From the NCBI GenBank assembly GCA_018257865.1, contig JAEUBA010000125.1, positions 1 through 62,375 on the forward strand: a stretch of DNA of 62,375 nt. Direction: 5' to 3'. The notes beneath the pieces were generated by a model. That model ran no database searches, was not told the origin of the DNA, and was given only the letters and a program-made list of their open reading frames with translations. The stretch's first letter is position 1, and every line of letters begins with the position of its first letter. The position numbers were made by a program, and so were the translations under genes. This stretch comes from Stereocaulon alpinum. Lineage: Eukaryota > Ascomycota > Lecanoromycetes > Lecanorales > Stereocaulaceae. Below are positions 23,944 to 35,985 of this stretch, piece after piece.

Positions 23944-26900
23944 CTGTGTCTTTTCGCTGGTGTCATCGATCCTAACCGTTACCTGCTTCGCTTTCTTAAT
24001 GTCTTCTGCCCTAGGTGTAGCTGGGTAGATGGTGTTTTAGCCCCTTTAGGCCGTGCGGGCTATGTCCGCCCAGCTGTTGTTTACCCTTCCGGTCGGGTGG
24101 TCTTCACGCGTTAGTTAGCTGCGGTACTCCTTCGCAGCGTGTCTTTCGGCGGTGTTCTCCTATATATACTCCGTAATCCTTTCTGCCGTATTCTGGAAGA
24201 AGCCCTATGCGGTCTCGTTCATATTTGCCTATGGCGTCCCCCGGACCTTCTCCGTAAACTCTAGCAGCGCCTGTTCCGTAGCCTTTATATACCGTATTCT
24301 TTCTTTAATTCTTTCCCTGCCTTAAGGGCCCTATAGACCTTCAGTAGGTTTCTACTATTATCGCTGTCGCCCCGTTGTCGCGTCGGGACGCGTTCCTTAT
24401 CCACCTTCACCACCAACACCTCCCTTCTCTCCTCCCCCCCCATCTCATGTTATTTTGCTGGGTTCGTAACCCGGTGTGATCGCTCGTCTGGCCTAGTAGG
24501 CCTGCTCGCCCGTCGTGCTCGTTGTCGTCGCCATCAGATCCTCCTTCATAGTATATCCTTATAACTATTTATTAACCGCTATAAAGAGAAGACCCTAACG
24601 GAGTGCCTAGACGCTATAATATCGAGACTAAGAGAACTATAATACAGCCTAGACGAGAACCTTTATAGGGATAGGTTTATCTACTAGAAGATAATTACTA
24701 CTTATAAGTCTATACCTACCTGCGAGATCGTCTACCAAAAACTACTAGATACTATATAAAACCTTATTTAAGACCTCCGATTATCTATAGCCTTATAAGA
24801 CCGCCGCAGCCTCCTATCGCTAAGTAAAACGATATATACAGACCGTCGCTACCGAAACCGTAAATCCAGTAGTTATAACCGCGAATCTAGTAGTTGCAGC
24901 TAATTAAGATATTTAAGCAAGCTGAGATATAACTCTAATAATTCCAGTAATTTAACGAATAAAAAGCGATGTTTTATCTGTAAAAAGGAAGGTTACTAGT
25001 TAACTAATTACCCTAAGGAAGAACGTTAACGCAGCTTTAAGCAATACCTCACCGACGTTAAAGGCGAAAAGGAAGAAGGTAACAGCGAAGGTAGTACTAC
25101 TAAGGAGGATACCGCTAACGATCCACCTAACTAAGGTAACGGTGAGGTATTTCTAATATTAATAGGTATAATTAATAGCAAGGCTGTATACCAAAAGTTA
25201 GCTAATTAGGCGACTTTATATACCGTTATAAAGGTACTATCTATCTAGGATAATATTAATATTAATATCTAGGGAGAAGCACCTTACCGCCCTACGAAAA
25301 GATACGGCGATAGCTACTTCTACGGCCTTATAATCGATACCGGCGCTACCTATAACTCCTTAGTAGGCTATAATTAATACCTAGCACTGCGGCGTAAGTA
25401 AGACGTTAATATTAACGCCGATAAGGCTAGCACCGCTAGATTTAAGTTCGGTATTAGCGAAGCCTTATCCTAAGGTACTATTACCGTCTAATTACTAATT
25501 AGTATTATCGAATTCTATATTATCGACGCCGACACACTATTCCTTCTCTGCCTGCGAGACCTTAACTAGGTAGGTTTTTATTTTAATAACCTTACTAATT
25601 ACCTAGTTAGCGGTAATAGATAAGTCCCTATTATAAGGCTATATAGTTACCTATTCCTTACTTAGGGAACCTCGCTGTCAAACGCCTATTATATTAACAC
25701 CTATACTAACGACAGCGATATTATAAGCAGCTAATTATTAGAGTAAGACCTTAGACGCCTACACCGCCGCTTTAGGTACCTATCGATAATACGCCTAGCA
25801 CGCTTGCTAAAACGATCTAGCTACCATTTTAACTAGGACGCTATCGATCGACTAGGAAAGTTCTACTTAACTTACTAGAAATATAGAAGATTACTAGGAA
25901 GGTTTAAATTTACTATTAAAAACGACCTATAATTTAATTATTTAGTAATAATTAATATTATATATCTAGAGAGCCCTACCGCCTTAGTCCTATATATAGT
26001 CGACGAGGCTATACGCTTCCAAACCGCCCGCTTTTTAAAAGATATTTCAGCGGAGACGGTCTAGGACACCCTAAGGGCCTGCTGGATTAATACTTATATT
26101 AGACTACTAGATATACTAGTCTACGACGCTAGCAAGCAATTTATTAGCACCGAATTCGCCTCTAAGGTAAAAGGGATAGTAATTAAATTAAAATACGTCC
26201 TTATTAAAGTATACTACTTAATTAGACTAGTTGAGCGCTACTATACGCCTCTTAGGCGTGCTTATAATATTATCTAAGAAGACCTACTACTGCTAGGTAA
26301 GCAATTCGTCTTATAAATCGCTGTTAAGGTAATTAATAATATAGCTAGACCTAATAGGCTGACTCCTACGCTACTTCTATTTAGTACGTTTCTAAAGCTT
26401 ACTAAATTAGACCCTATACACCTATTAATTACGGAGAGAGGTAAGGCTATTAAACCCGTAATAAAAGAAGCGTTAGAATTATTAGTAAAAAGAGACGTTA
26501 CTAAAGCCTTACGCTACCGTAACGGTCTATAAAGCGACGCTATCCTAGACGCTCCTATTAGCAGTAACGTTCTAATCTAGCGAAAAGGTAAAGGATAGAA
26601 AGGGCCCTACTAACTGCTCGCTATAGACGATTAAGCCTATATAGTTAAACTTAGTAGCGGCCCTATAACTTTTCGAATTACCTTAGTTAAGCCTTACTTA
26701 CTTAAGGATTAAACACCCCTTAGTTAGCCCGCTATAACTAAAGTAGACCTACCGACCGAAGAAGCTACTGCTATACGTTAGAATCCGTAGCGATAGCGAT
26801 ACCTACCTACCCGCTATACTTACCTTACTAAGAAGGAATAATTAGATATTAAGCTGTCGATAAAGCTACGGTCGGAAGGCGCTATTCGCTTACTAAATAG

Positions 26901-28529
26901 CCTATTTATTGACTCCCGCCGAAAAGAAATCGACGGCCTTATTACTAAAGGAGTCTTTAAGGTTATTAGTAAGTATAATATACTACTAAATACCCGTATC
27001 TTTAGCTGCTGATTCGTTAATAATATTAAGTAGGATAGTACTATACTATTCGAAAAGTCTAGACTAGTCGTCTAAGCCTATAATAATAGAGGTAAGAAGG
27101 AGGTACTAATATAGTTACTAATAATTTAACGCGCTAGCTAGCGCCTTATCGTTTATCTCGCTATAATTCTACTACGAGACCTCTGCGTACGCGATATCTT
27201 ATAAGCTTATATATAGTCGACTTTAGTACTAAGCCGCCTAGTCTATATAAAACCGCCGTAAGGTACTAACCTAGGAGATAATATACTAAAAGTAGTCCGC
27301 CTGCTATATAGCGTCCTAAAGGTAGGGACGTATTAGTTTAGGACCTATTATAACTACTATACCGAAAAGCTAAGCCTCACCGTCTCCTTATTTAATCTAT
27401 ACCTTATATTCTCTGAGTAGGCGATCGTTAGCCTATAAACTAACGACTTACTATTCTATAGGATAACCGAATACTTAGAGCTGGAAGAGTAAGCACGCCT
27501 TAATATAGGCTTTCTAGCAAAGCTAATTAAGAAGCTAGATAAAGAAAACGACCTCCGATTTAATAGTACTACTATTTCTAATAAAACTTTTTCTAGTAAC
27601 AGCGATATTCTAAAGCTCTCGTAGTAACGGTAATGTAGTAAGATTAACATAATCGATACCGCCACCGCTAGCGATATTAAATCGTAATATATTAAGGAAA
27701 GGGCTTAAGGCGCCTATATAGCCTCTATATATTAACTAAAGATAGCCTTTATACTATTTAGAGTAGCCTAGATTACTTAACCAGCGAAAGAAGACGCTGA
27801 TTAGTTAAATAAATAGCTAAATTAGTAAAAGGAGAATAACTGCTAAGGTCTATAATTTATTAAGCTTGCTTTAGAGAAGCTGAAACTACTAGTCTTCGTC
27901 GATACAGCCTTCGCTAATAACGCTAACCTCAGCTCTTAGATTAGGTACGTTATCGTCCTTACTAATAAGTAACAGCTTAATAAATCGATTATTAATATTA
28001 GCGGTAATATTATCTACTAGAGTAGCACTAAATATAAGAGAGTTATAAGATCGGTACTAGCTTTAGAGCTATATATAATAGTAGTAGGGTTCGATATTAC
28101 TACTACCCTATAATCTACTATTAAGGGTATTACTTAGGCGAAGATACTACTAATTCTATATACCGACTCCTACTCCTTATACGACTGTATTATACGCCTT
28201 AGTACTACCGCTGAGAAACGACTAATAATCGATATAATAGGGCTACGGCAGTCCTATAAGAGGAGGGAGATCGATAAGGTACGGTAGATTAATAGTAATT
28301 ATAACCTAGTAGACGCTATAACTAACGAGCGCTACTGCTAGGCGTTAAAGTAATTAGTAGACAGCAACGCTATTAAGTTAAAGATAAACGCTTAGGTAGA
28401 AAGAGAAGCTGTAATCTAACTAATTAGGTTATAATATTACTTAGCCTTATAGGCCCGTTTCTATACTAGCTAATTACTAGATTTGGCGTCGATTAGCACT
28501 GTTTTTTCGACTTTCTAAAACTTTACCAG

Positions 28530-28739
28530 TGTCGGAATAATATTACTCCGCTCCGTAATAAGCGGCTTAGCGCTAACTCCTAGATAAAACACCATAGCTT
28601 AGCTAGCTAGATTAAAGACAATCCCCAGTTTACCAAGCCCAATAGACACCCTGCCAATCAAGTTGTCCGGGGCAGGTAATAGGGGATCAAGTACCTACTA
28701 ATCGGTATAACCTAGGCTAGCAGCTAGGTTCTACCGACA
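28530..28739 (+). repeat. 3' LTR of Copia C
   Basis: 210 bp, same ends as the 5' LTR, followed by the ATACT duplication at 28,740-28,744. Confidence 0.95.
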
Positions 28740-28744
28740 ATACT

Positions 28745-30057
28745 GTATATCATCAGCCAGAAAATCCCGCTAATCGGAGCTAGTTGATCAATGTTATGAA
28801 TGCGGAAAGAGACTGGTGCTTGGACAACCATGGTGGGCACATAGAACATGGTCATGCGTGCGCTTCTGTGCCTTGTGAGGAATCATTGTTCCACCCGTTG
28901 ATGCTCAATACCTCCTCAGAGCCGAGTCGTACCATAGATATGGATCTGCATACTGCAAGCCAACGTCGTACGGAGCCGACTGATGATTGTAAAAGAGTTC
29001 ACCCTCATTTTCACTGCAATCCCCAACCGGCTAGCCTCTCTGTATCTACAGACACTCGCTTTGATGATAGGATGTTGCACACAAAGCCGTAGAGCTTATA
29101 GACTTCTGGGATTCCTGTGATGATAAAATCGTTTTCGAACTTGCTGAGATTGTGAGATACCATGATGTGGAGATGTTCGCTGTCTGTGCCCCTGGAAGGC
29201 GCCTCATGCTGAATTCTAGAGCCCATGAGTCGTCGAGACCTGGCTGCAGCCCTACAAGGATAGCAGGCAGGGGGGTACAGTTGCTCACGGCTTGAACCCT
29301 TCTACTGGTGTTCACGGATCGACAAGCGCAACCCAAATAAAGCTGAGCCGTATGATGTGGGGGGGCTTGCTCTGAATATGCATCCGTTCCGGCGAGCCAA
29401 TGCAGCACGAAGCTGAGTAGAGGCGGTAGCGACAGTGTCTTGCAAAATCTCCACCGATCAACATGAACTGGTTACACACACATTCGCTGTGCCGTTCACA
29501 TGCGTGCGTTCTCTGTGCTCTGTTATGTGTGCATGTTCTATCCCTTGACAAGCTGCAGTTGATCGGCTGCTGAATAGCCAACTAGAGCAGGTGATTCGCA
29601 CATGGTACATCATTGTATGTGGTGCTCAGTTCTACAGTACAAAAGCTTGTTGCTTTGACGGCCGATCTTGACATCATGTGACTTATACGCTGCTACCGGA
29701 ATTCTCTCAGCTTTTACAACACTTGACTAAGGCTCGCGGCCGGTTGCTGTTACAAAAAATATGCCCCAGAGGCGTACGGTGGTGTGGGTCTCGATGCTCA
29801 GCGCCACCTGCTAGGTGTTCCTTAACTGAGTCAACATTCAGTGTGCCAAATGCGTCATTGGCACCTGACAGTGATGTATGGCAAGCATGATTTCATGCAA
29901 CTGTGCCGCGGCTGAAAACCAGAGCTCTTGTATCAAAGTGTGCTCGTATCACGGAAACCACGATGTGTCCTGGCCATCACAACATTGAGTCTACTTCTCA
30001 ATCAATTGCACAGTACCTACCCATAGCCTTTGACATCCTTGAAGTAACATACATGTC
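28745..30057. other. Host sequence, no gene recognised
   Basis: Normal base composition begins abruptly after the Copia LTR. Several short open frames on both strands (for example 28,784-29,092 plus, 29,011-29,226 minus) overlap each other and show no family signature. Once the Copia is removed this stretch joins 10,242, i.e. the upstream side of the P450 relic. The right end serves as promoter of the receptor gene at 30,058. Confidence 0.4.
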
Positions 30058-31398
30058 ATGGCTTCTTCAGTGACGCCGATGTCCTCGCCGAATGACGACA
30101 ATCGGGCCCCTGTACTCATCGCTTGCATAACAATACCCACTATGGCAGCTCTCATCTTGGTATCTTTGCGAATGTATGTCCGAATGAAGCTTGTACGGGA
30201 TTTCGGATGGGATGATTTCACAATCCTGCTGGCTATGGTATATATCCTTGCCCCATGTTGATAGATTTATTCACTCATACGAGCAATGCTTGAATAGATC
30301 TGCTGTATCGTCGCCTTTTCCTGCAACGGCTTGGAAGTATCCCAAGGCTACGGCAAGCACATCCAGTATTTGACACCACAACAAGTCACCGGTTATCTTA
30401 AAGGGAACATTGCCTTTGGATTGACCTCTGCGACTGGCTGTGCTCTTTCGAAGATCTCCATCAGTCTCCTGCTTCTGCGTATACTTGGACGCGCAGCGAA
30501 TCGTGTGCGGAAATATTTTCTCTATGGCATCAACGTTTTTGTGGTTGGGTACACTGTCACCATGATTATCGATGAATTGACCACGTGTGACCCGATTGCA
30601 AAATCCTGGAATCTGGAGCTCCGTGGTACGTGTAGGAGAGGAGAGAGTTACCGGATTATATATTTTCAAGGAGGTCTGTTTCATCGAACTTCTGCGAGAG
30701 TGAGGAACTTCACTCATCCGAAACAGCGTCCTCGGCCGCGGTTTCTCTATGTCTCGCCACTTTACCTATGGTTTTCTTTGCGAATCTGCAACTAAGTAAA
30801 CGCAATAAGGTTGTGATTTGTATACTTATGGGCCTTGGAGTCTCGTAAGGAGCATCGACACCGATACAATACTCTTCTAGCTGACCGTCTTTGAAGTGAT
30901 GGATTGTGCTCTATAGTCAGGTGTGCACTGCTTCCGATTATTATCAAAACCTTAGACGGTTCTTGTAAGTTCCACCTGCCGTGAAATGACATATCATAGC
31001 ATGAACTGATACAATCCTAAGATACCCAAATTCCAGTCACGATAACGGGCAGGTGAGTTGTTCTCTCATCAAATTCTGATCTCTGACCATTAACTCCATC
31101 TAGTCTCGAACTCAGCCTCGCCATCATAGCGGCCTGCATTCCCACCCTCCGACCACTTTTCCGCTTCTTCGATGACAGTAAGACTGGCGCCCACCACATA
31201 TTTGGGCAAGGCTTTCCCAAGCAGAACAAGAAAGCTCAACACGGTGCTTCCCACTCGAATCAGGCCCTGGCAGGTGCACAATGCATTCCTACGAATTTCG
31301 AGTTATCTCATAATGACAGCCGAAGCGAGAGAAGCACCCAGGAACTCGGCGACCCGAACACCATCAGGAAGACAACCGAGAGTAGTGTTATAGTCTGA
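30058..31398 (+). CDS. PTH11-like integral membrane receptor (fungal rhodopsin-fold domain)
   Basis: I reconstruct six exons: 30,058-30,237, 30,298-30,673, 30,727-30,844, 30,897-30,964, 31,022-31,052 and 31,104-31,398. The five GT-AG introns are 60, 53, 52, 57 and 51 bp, and the coding length of 1,068 nt gives 355 residues. The joined protein has seven hydrophobic segments. It carries the family blocks DDFTILLAM at the end of exon 1, YLTPQQVTGYLK before helix 3, LSKISISLLLLRILGRAANR, and the C-terminal helix ending IAACIPTLRPLF. Related proteins in this large ascomycete family (PTH11 and its expansion) are plasma-membrane GPCR-like sensors; the ligand here is unknown. The tail after helix 7 is polar, Ser/Thr/Asn-rich and cytoplasmic by inference. 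A prediction that ignores introns would truncate it at 30,259. Confidence 0.88.
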
Positions 31399-32570
31399 TT
31401 TATTTTTAAATGGCAAACAGTGTAAGGAGATGTCAGATCTGGCGATTCCGGATGATTAAGTGTATGGAAGTTACGAGCTTGCCCATGACCGCTTCGCTTT
31501 CTGTTCAATTTCCGTATTTGGATTTTGGATGTTGACCTGGCTTGTGCTAAGCAAGGATAACGCTTGTTCTTATAGTCTCTCTCTCTTTTCCTCTTGAGCG
31601 AGCTATTTTGTAGTCGGTATTCATGGAGGTGGTTCATACCATTTGCTGTTCGCACACTCACTTCGCTTTATTGGCATTCCCAATAGCTAGCTGTAATCTG
31701 AGCGCCCGAGAAGGCCCATTCAGACCCTTCATTTCGCACAAACGATAACAATTGTACTGTTGTCTGCAAAACCCAGAGACCCCTTGTCATTGGCCTGATA
31801 CTGCTGAGTTTGGTCAACCCATTACTCCACGAGAAGTAAAGCTCCAGTAGCTAGCTTCTTTCCCAATATGACAAATGTTGAGGAGTGCAGCCATGGCAGT
31901 AAATGTTTGTTATACAAGGCGCAGATTTCAAGCATCGACTTCCTTTTGAGGTTCCCCTGATAAGCTCAAGTAGATTCATACCCTCGATAAGAAGAGCGAG
32001 TTATTCACTTGTCTTCACTTGTACTACATGCGGGAGTTGTCGTTGTTCCATCCTCCTCTTCTGATTTGCCTGGAACCAAGCCCCACCCGAATGTAGTACT
32101 CATAATCTTGCGAAGGAGTGTAGAGTCAGCAGTCTGCGGGTTTGTCGCAACGACTGGTGTTTCAAGGGCATAGATCTCCAGAAGGAGATTCTGGCCTACG
32201 AAAACAATGTATGACTCGTGGAAATTCAGGGGGGGAAGCAAAAGGTAGTAATAGGCTAAACGGACGCGGCACGTTTTAACGGAAGAGGTACTTCACCTAT
32301 ACACAGACTACGCGATAATTGAATGTTGTGAGATGAGATTGGACTTTTCCTTGTTTGGCATTAGCGCGCAACGAAACTGTCTTGCTGTTTTCTGTCAAAA
32401 CTCTCGGAGCTAAATCGCGGGAAAACGCTCCGCTGCTAGCGCGATGCCAAGATATGTGGATGGCAAAGTTCGAAGAATAACAACGACCGAGAACGACTTC
32501 ATCTCTGCAAGCACATGTGAAATACACCTATACCTCATCTTTGTTCTCTGTCACACGCGGCTTTCTGACC
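31399..32570. other. Intergenic region upstream of the mitofusin gene
   Basis: About 1.2 kb without a recognised gene. A 78-codon minus-strand frame at 32,005-32,241 lacks an ATG start and a family. The last 200 bp form the promoter and leader of the GTPase gene. Confidence 0.4.
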
Positions 32571-35496
32571 ATGAGTCAGGATTACCATCCTGGCGATGGC
32601 TCCGACGGCGCTTCCTCTCGTCATTCAACACAACATCCTTCAAACCGACGACAGCCGCATTACATGACTGTGGGATCGGGATCGACTTCAGCAAGCGCTG
32701 CAGCACTCATGTCAACCCTCGATCACGATTCCGGATACGGTGGAAGCATTGCAGATGACACCTACTCCAACGACGGTAGCAGTAAAGGGTGGCATCCAGG
32801 ACTAACAAGAGACCTACCAACTCCGGCGCACACGCCGACACTACGGGGCGAGGACAATCCAGAGGCAGAAAATGAGAGAAGGGTACTGGCTAGCCATGTT
32901 CACCAGCTCTACTACAACCAGAACCGAGCAGCGCTCGGTCGCCAGATTACCCGGACGGTGGAAACACTGAAGAATTTGCAGCAGATGAATTCGACCTGGC
33001 CAGCACAGTACCCTCAAGTACGAGAACCTCAGAATGCGAGACCAGATACAAGACCGGGCTTCGCTCATACTCAATCAACGGCTGCGGGTGGTGACCTTCA
33101 TCGCCGAGTCGACAATGTTCCACTGAGACCCGGTGCGCCTCGGAGGGCTGCTACATCTCTTGGAGAAGGGTCCACAGCCGAATCAAGCTCTGCAGCAGAG
33201 AACAGGAAGCAGCGAGAGCCAGAGAGACTCATTACACCGCAGTCAGCGCAGGAATTCTCCGTCCTGAAATTGAACATGAATGTTCAAGGGTTCACCCAAT
33301 CAGAGATTGCCCATTCCATGAAGAAAGAATCGATTGCCGCGTTGTTGGACGGAAGAATAAACCAGAGCATACGGCATCTATTACTGTTGCGGGACCGTAT
33401 CGAGGATACGTCTAGCAAAGTCTTAGTCACTGGAGATCTGAATGCCGGCAAATCGACTTTCTGTAATGCACTGCTGAGAAGAAAGATTTTACCGGAAGAT
33501 CAACAGCCTTGTACTAGCATATTCTGTGAGGTCTTGGACGCAAAAGAGAATGGAAACATAGAGGAGGCCCATGCGGTACACAAAGATGCAACCTATGACC
33601 GCAATGACGAGGGTACCTACGACGTCTTTCCACTTCAAGATCTGGAAAAGGTCGTTACAGATAATGAAACATACACGCAATGCAAAGTCTACGTTAGAGA
33701 TGTACGGACGATTGACGAGTCATTACTCAATAATGGGGTCGTGGATATATCAATAATAGATGCGCCTGGTCTTAACTCGGACTCCTTAAAGACTACCGCA
33801 GTGTTCGCGAGGCAGGAAGAGATTGATGTGGTGGTCTTCGTGGTTTCGGCTGCGAATCACTTCACACTCTCAGCGAAGGAGTTCATCTGGAATGCTGCTC
33901 ATGAGAAGGCCTACATTTTCATTGTCGTAAATGGATTCGATAACATAAGAGACAAGGCCAGGTGTGAGCGGATGATTCTCGAACAAGTTGCAAATCTGAG
34001 CCCTCGCACGTTCAAGGAATCTTCTGAGCTGGTTCATTTTGTTTCAAGCAATGCAATACCTGTTGCACCGGCTATCGGAAACGGGCCAGGTCGTGACAGT
34101 GGTGGTGGTGGAGGAGGAGGAGGAGGCAGCGGTAGCAGCTCGGGTCCATCAGACGATGATCCTACGCCGCCACCTAAAGATGAAGATGAGCCGCTTGGCA
34201 AACACGGCGAACCTGGTTCACCTCCGGATAAGGGCAAAGGCAAAGACAAGGAAAAGATACAAGACTTCGAGCAATTGGAAGGATCGTTACGACGCTTCGT
34301 GCTTGAGAAGCGTGCCAGATCAAAACTCGCCCCTGCAAAAACCTACCTCCTTAACGTACTCGCAGACCTTAACTACCTTGCTACTGTCAACCGTGACGTT
34401 GCTCAATCGGAGCTTGACCGTGTATCGCAGGAGCTCTCAGAGATTGAACCAGCATATGAGAAGTCGAAAAAAGCTCGTGCCGAGGTGAATGATGATGTCA
34501 ATCAGACTATCGAAGACACTTGCACAGATATCTACAGAGACACTCGAACCATACTCAACAATGCCATTGCACGGGTCGCAGAGGCAGATCTGGGCGTCCA
34601 GTACCCAGGTCTCATGAGTGCGTTCCAATACGCCGAAGACATCAAAGCCGCTATGCTCGACCAGATATCCGCTGCTGTGACAATTTGCGAAGACAAGGCT
34701 AAATCAAGGACTATAGGCAGCGTCAACACCATCAAGTCACTTGGTATACTACATATTGGAGACGAATACAACGATCTCAACTTCAACTCAGACAAGATGT
34801 TTACCAAGCGACGTGACCTGCTGGCCCGACAAGTGGACTTCGAGATCGAGCTAGCGGACTTCTTCGATCTTGGTGGTCTCTGGGAACGACAAGAGAAAGT
34901 TGCTGGAACGGGTATGGCGTTGACTGTAGCAAGTGTGGTTGGAGGACGAATGGTGGGAGGCTTTGGCTACGTCGACGGAGCCCTTGGCGCCTTAAGGGTA
35001 ATGGGCACGCAGAACATGCGGAGGCTGATCGTTCCTGGCCTCATTGCTACGGGTATGTTTCCCTCCCCTCCCCATCAAACTTACCCTCTCGAATAATAGA
35101 AACTAACAACCCCCCTCTACAGTAATCCTCGCAGCAGCCTACACACTCCACTCCATCCCCACAACCCTCCCTCCCCGCCTCTCCCGCCGCATCGCCGCCA
35201 CCCTCTCCTCCCTCGACTACACCCACACCAACAGCTCCCGCATCAGCGCCGAAGTCCGCAAAATCCTCCGCTTCCCCGCCGACAACCTCCGCACCGGCCT
35301 CCAACAGTCCGTACAACAACTTGGCGAAAAGAGAGAAGAGCGAGTCAAAGTGAAGCGGGAGAGCGAAGTCGCGAGGAAATATTTTGGAAATCTGGTAAGG
35401 GATAGTAGTGAAGGGAAAGCTAGAGTCGAGGATGTAGATCTTGAGGGACCAGCGCCTGGTGTTGCCGGGGGTTATGAGGAGGGGACGTTGGTCTGA
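32571..35496 (+). CDS. fzo1: Mitofusin/Fzo1-type dynamin-like GTPase
   Basis: Two exons, 32,571-35,052 and 35,123-35,496, with a 70-bp intron; 951 residues. The start is the ATG in context ACCATGA; the open frame upstream of it has only a GTG. The GTPase domain shows P-loop GDLNAGKST (about residues 288-296), DAPG (about 397) and VNGFD (about 452) in place of N/TKxD. A Ser/Thr-rich disordered N-terminus (about 1-220) precedes it. A run of Gly residues with acidic and Pro-rich low complexity (about 510-570) interrupts the region after the G domain, then helical heptad regions follow. Two hydrophobic segments near residues 780-850 are the expected membrane anchor. Family members sit in the outer mitochondrial membrane and fuse mitochondria by GTP-driven tethering. 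The C-terminal tail (exon 2) is basic and helical. Assignment is by motif and architecture. Confidence 0.9.
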
Positions 35497-35985
35497 GGGT
35501 GAGAATGTGGTACTGTACATACACGAGGAACGAGGCGTTGGCGTCGAGCAAGGCATGAGGAGCGGAGTGTATCAGATACATTATTAGGCATAGGCTGGCT
35601 GTCGTTATTGCTGTTTGCATGAATGGTAGGAGGGTCTAGAGAGTCCGCACAGATTATCCTCAATGTGCAACTATCATCATTACCCGTTCAGGAGAGGCTT
35701 GTCCGAAGATGGATGAAGTATGGCTATGCTCATCCAAGCACCTCGCCAGGAAGCAGCGGTGTTCTAGAGTAGTGTAGCAAGGTAATGTAAAGTAAAGTAG
35801 AGTAGGTACAACTGGGTATCGCAAAAAGATAACAAACCCTAAGAAAATCCGCAAGAATATAAAAAGCGATTGTGGTATCTCCGTAAACAGTAGGAAAATC
35901 GCCAAGCTCATAAAGGTCATCAACGCATGAATCCACTATATCAGTAACTTTTTCCACCCATCCACCCTTCCTCGTTCAGGTCAGA
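35497..35985. other. Convergent intergenic region
   Basis: 489 bp between the stops of the GTPase gene (plus) and the transcription-factor gene (minus). It must hold both 3' ends. The AT-rich stretch at about 35,770-35,920 is a plausible site for polyadenylation signals, but no clear terminator was seen. Confidence 0.4.

Larger units (their letters stand above)
19121..24560 (-). mobile_element. LINE (Tad1/I-like) retrotransposon copy B, near full length, moderately mutated
   Basis: The element is 19,134-24,547 (5,414 bp), flanked by the 13-bp duplication ATAGTATATCCTT at 19,121-19,133 and 24,548-24,560. It runs right to left. ORF1 starts at 24,534, only 14 bp from the 5' end, and includes a zinc knuckle (CFNCYGYGHITKAC, about 23,404-23,450). 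ORF2 has an APE-type endonuclease (about 22,610-22,870, with LAIQEP) and a reverse transcriptase (about 20,700-21,560, with the intact catalytic FVDD at 20,771-20,782). A Cys/His finger region lies near 19,670-19,720. The 3' end is a short TCAA/ATCA repeat rather than poly(A). Stops interrupt both frames. It lies in gag of Copia C. Confidence 0.92.
10243..28744 (+). mobile_element. Complete Ty1/Copia retrotransposon copy C with nested guests
   Basis: The element is 10,248-28,739, flanked by ATACT at 10,243-10,247 and 28,740-28,744. LTRs of 210 bp (TGTCGG...CCGACA) differ at about five sites, nearly all C/T or G/A. Without its guests it is about 5,383 bp. In order on the plus strand: gag (from about 10,466; split at 11,316 by a Gypsy and at 19,133 by a LINE, resuming at 24,561), a Cys-rich knuckle (CFICKKEG, about 24,970), a protease core DTGA (about 25,339), integrase (about 25,750-26,700, ending with LVKPYL), reverse transcriptase (about 26,930-27,720) and RNase H (about 27,880-28,420, with SVLALELY). 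Stops at former Trp/Gln codons break every domain, and the reverse-transcriptase TDD reads TND near 27,440. Gag-protease-integrase-RT order marks Copia rather than Gypsy. Confidence 0.93.

Noticed and set aside
28784..29226. Overlapping frames on both strands just right of the Copia LTR
   Set aside because: Neither shows a domain, and each is as long as expected by chance; no splice-consistent extension was found.
32005..32241. 78-codon minus-strand frame with a fairly protein-like composition
   Set aside because: It begins without ATG, has no upstream exon with good splice sites and no family features; treated as chance.
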